Positions 62,031 to 64,000 of a stretch of 64,000 nt of DNA are shown here, one piece after another. This DNA comes from Roseibium salinum (lineage in GTDB: Bacteria; Pseudomonadota; Alphaproteobacteria; Rhizobiales; Stappiaceae): assembly GCF_026240905.1 (NCBI RefSeq), contig NZ_JAPEVI010000003.1, positions 4,404,501 to 4,468,500 on the forward strand, in the 5' to 3' direction. The first letter of the stretch is position 1. Each line of letters opens with the position of its first letter. Position numbers and translations under genes: made by a program. The notes beneath the pieces are model-generated. The model saw only the letters and a program-made list of their open reading frames with translations. It made no database searches and had not been told where the DNA came from.

Positions 62031-62978
62031 ATGCTGCGGTATTTCCTCAAGAGATTGCTGTCCCTCGGGCTGAGCCTCGTGGCTGCATCCATCGTCATCT
62101 TCCTGGCGCTGGAAGTGGTGCCGGGCGATCCGGCCGCCTATATGCTCGGCCTCAACGCCCAGGAGGATACGCTTGCGGCCCTCAGGCAAGAGCTTGGCCT
62201 CACCGGGTCCATCCTGCAGCGTTACCTCTCCTGGACGGGGGGATTGCTGACCGGCGATTTCGGCGTTTCCTACACCTACCGCACCCCTGTCGCCGAAATG
62301 ATCGGCGACAGGCTGTGGGTGTCGCTGCCGCTGGCGCTCTACGCCCTGACGCTGAGTACCCTGATCGCTTTTCCAGCCGGCATCTGGGCGGCCTCCCGGC
62401 GCGGGTCCTATGTGGACGCCTCGGTCATGGGCGTGACCCAGCTGGGCGTTGCCATTCCCAACTTCTGGTTCGCCATGCTGATGGTGCTGGTCTTTGCCAT
62501 CAATCTGCGCTGGTTTTCCGCCGGCGGCTTTCCGGGCTGGGACGCCGGGTTCTTCGTGGCTATGAAAGCCCTGACCCTGCCGGCCATTGCCCTGGCCCTG
62601 CCGCAGGCCAGCATTCTCACCCGCGTGATGCGCTCCAGCCTGCTCGACACGCTCGGCGAGGACTTCATCCGCACGGCTCGGGCCAAGGGGCTCAACCGCC
62701 GCCAAGCGCTGTGGCGCCACGCGCTGCGCAACGCGCTGATCCCGGTGCTGACCATCATGGGTCTGCAGTTCTCCTTCCTGCTGGCCGGGGCGATCATCAT
62801 CGAGAACGTCTTCTTTCTGCCCGGTCTTGGCCGCCTGGTGTTCCAGTCGATCAGTGCCCGCGACATCATCGTCGTCGAAAGCATCGTCATGCTGCTCGTC
62901 TTCGCGGTGATCATGGTCAATTTCGCCGTCGATATGGCCTATGCGCTGGTCGACCCGCGTCTGAGAAGGCGGCGCTAG
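62031..62978 (+). CDS. Dipeptide-type ABC permease (DppB family)
   Basis: A 315-residue permease. MLRYFLKRLLSLGLSLVAAS begins the first membrane segment, and FLALEVVPGDPAAYMLGLNA, LRQELGLTGSILQRYLSWTG and GDFGVSY follow. The EAA-like loop is ARAKGLNRRQALWRHALRNA. No strong ribosome site is visible before the ATG. It is directly followed by the second permease gene (TAGATG). Confidence 0.88.
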   Translation: MLRYFLKRLLSLGLSLVAASIVIFLALEVVPGDPAAYMLGLNAQEDTLAALRQELGLTGSILQRYLSWTGGLLTGDFGVSYTYRTPVAEMIGDRLWVSLPLALYALTLSTLIAFPAGIWAASRRGSYVDASVMGVTQLGVAIPNFWFAMLMVLVFAINLRWFSAGGFPGWDAGFFVAMKALTLPAIALALPQASILTRVMRSSLLDTLGEDFIRTARAKGLNRRQALWRHALRNALIPVLTIMGLQFSFLLAGAIIIENVFFLPGLGRLVFQSISARDIIVVESIVMLLVFAVIMVNFAVDMAYALVDPRLRRRR

Positions 62979-63809
62979 ATGAGCTTCCTCGCCCACAGCC
63001 GGACGCTTCTTCCCGGCGCTCTGCTGACCCTGGTCTTCGCCGGCGCCGCTCTCCTGAGCCTCGTCTGGGTGCCCTATGACATAACGGTCCTGGACATTTC
63101 CGCCCGGATGAAGCCGCCGTCGCTCTCCCATCCGTTCGGCACCGACCAGTTCGGCCGGGATATCCTGAGCATGATCATGGTCGGCGCGCGCACCTCGATT
63201 GCGGTCGCTCTGGTGGCCGTGGGCATCGGCATGCTCGCCGGCGTGCCGCTGGGACTTGCGGCCGCGGCGCGCAAGGGCGGGTTTGCGGACGAATTCATCA
63301 TGCGGTCCAACGACCTGGTGTTCGCGTTTCCGAGCCTGCTGATCGCCGTCATGATCACCGCCGTTTTCGGTGCCTCGGCCCTCAATGCCATCATCGCCAT
63401 CGGAATCTTCAACATTCCCGTTTTCGCGCGGCTGACGCGTGGCGCGGCGCTGTCGCTCTGGAGCCGGGACTATATCCTGGCGGCCCGGGTGGCGGGCAAG
63501 GGTGCGGCGAGGATCTCGCTGGAGCATATCCTGCCGAACGTCGCCAACCTGCTGATCGTCCATGGCACGATCCAGTTCTCGCTCGGCATCCTGGCCGAAG
63601 CGGGCCTCAGCTATGTCGGGCTCGGCGCGCAGCCGCCGACGGCCAGTTGGGGCCGCATGCTCGCCGACAGCCAGACGATGATCTCGCTTGCGCCGCATCT
63701 GGCACTGTTTCCGGGACTGGCCATTCTTCTCACCGTGCTCGGGCTCAACCTGACCGGCGACGGACTGCGTGACCTTCTCGATCCGAAACTGCGGAGGGCC
63801 CGCTCATGA
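62979..63809 (+). CDS. Dipeptide-type ABC permease (DppC family)
   Basis: A 276-residue permease starting directly after its partner's stop. It shows PPSLSHPFGTDQFGRDILSM, a RSNDLVFAFPSLLIAVMITA segment, the EAA-like loop AARVAGKGAARISLEHILPN and YVGLGAQPPTASWGRMLADS. Unlike the DppC-type protein at 39786 it has the normal N-terminus. It overlaps the ATPase gene by four bases. Confidence 0.88.
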   Translation: MSFLAHSRTLLPGALLTLVFAGAALLSLVWVPYDITVLDISARMKPPSLSHPFGTDQFGRDILSMIMVGARTSIAVALVAVGIGMLAGVPLGLAAAARKGGFADEFIMRSNDLVFAFPSLLIAVMITAVFGASALNAIIAIGIFNIPVFARLTRGAALSLWSRDYILAARVAGKGAARISLEHILPNVANLLIVHGTIQFSLGILAEAGLSYVGLGAQPPTASWGRMLADSQTMISLAPHLALFPGLAILLTVLGLNLTGDGLRDLLDPKLRRARS

Positions 63810-64000
63810 GCCTTCTGACGATCGAAAACCTGTCGCTGGCAATCCATGGCCTGCCGATCCTTGAAAACGTCTCCATGAGCGTCCACCCCGCACACATCCT
63901 CGGCGTCATCGGCGAAAGCGGGTCGGGCAAATCGATCACCGCCTTCAGCGTCATGCAGCTTCTGCCCAACGGCACGCAGTGCTCGGGCCGGATTTTCCTT
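63806..64000 (+). CDS. Dipeptide-type ABC ATPase (DppD family), cut by the right edge
   Basis: The first 65 codons of an ATPase, MSLLTIENLSLAIHGLPILE onward, coupled to the permease gene by ATGA. Walker A is GESGSGKSI near residue 36, followed by the helix and MQLLPNGTQCSGRIFL. The rest lies beyond the window. It should energise the preceding permeases, and may be a double-domain protein like the one at 40853. Confidence 0.85.
   Translation, partial: MSLLTIENLSLAIHGLPILENVSMSVHPAHILGVIGESGSGKSITAFSVMQLLPNGTQCSGRIFL

Noticed and set aside
61815..63698. 627-codon frame antisense to the DppB/DppC-type permeases
   Set aside because: Shadow frame; composition is highly charged and repetitive, and it spans two real genes.
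1..64000. tRNA or rRNA genes
   Set aside because: No T-arm GGTTCGAATCC-type motif with a matching acceptor stem and no conserved rRNA segment was seen on either strand; this was by eye, not by tRNAscan or Rfam.

Overview
The window is GC-rich DNA from a metabolically versatile alphaproteobacterium. The best guess is a Hyphomicrobiales or Stappiaceae (Roseibium/Labrenzia-like) marine or host-associated heterotroph. This rests on the high density of ABC and TRAP solute importers, CoA-dependent aromatic catabolism, a NepR-like anti-sigma factor, a DUF992 protein, and dispersed palindromic repeats of the CCTCATCCTGAGG type. The taxonomic placement is inference. No rRNA, tRNA or CRISPR array was seen.

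Layout. 1-1346: a partial coiled-coil gene and an AT-richer stretch with one small orphan gene. 6657-1347 (minus strand): a galactofuranose-type importer ytfQ-ytfR-ytfT-yjfF, with a GntR/FadR regulator coupled to its 3' end. 7252-16688 (plus strand): a TRAP importer (P, Q, M) followed by an SDR dehydrogenase, an enoyl-CoA hydratase, a MarR regulator, a feruloyl-CoA-synthase-type ligase broken by a one-base frameshift, an amidohydrolase and a DmdC-like acyl-CoA dehydrogenase. Together these resemble the cou/phd route for hydroxycinnamates. 16689-20034: a repeat-rich zone holding a LacI-type regulator and an IS5-family element inserted into one copy of a roughly 245-bp repeat. 20035-22527 (minus): a GH2 beta-mannosidase with a large palindromic operator candidate. 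22885-23698: a DUF992 secreted protein and an orphan NepR-like protein.

23931-36291 (plus): a second aromatic-CoA island. It encodes a 2-aminobenzoyl-CoA monooxygenase/reductase-type fusion, an SDR, a MarR, an enoyl-CoA hydratase, an acyl-CoA dehydrogenase, a 2-aminobenzoate/benzoate-CoA ligase, a complete LIV-type ABC importer and a RidA-family enamine/imine deaminase. The most economical reading is uptake, CoA activation, ring hydroxylation/reduction and beta-oxidation of anthranilate or a similar aromatic acid.

37025-64000: four solute-import modules. The first is a peptide/nickel-type ABC system with a fused double ATPase (37025-42505), ended by a strong shared terminator facing a 40-residue membrane-protein gene. 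The second is a FadR-type regulator with tandem operators, a cystathionine-lyase-type PLP enzyme and a CUT1 sugar ABC system (43267-49315). After a LysM protein comes the third, a LacI regulator divergent from a Gfo/Idh/MocA oxidoreductase, a xylose-isomerase-like protein and another CUT1 ABC system (50482-57997). The fourth is a PAS-LuxR regulator, an M20 peptidase and a dipeptide-type ABC system running off the right edge (58237-64000).
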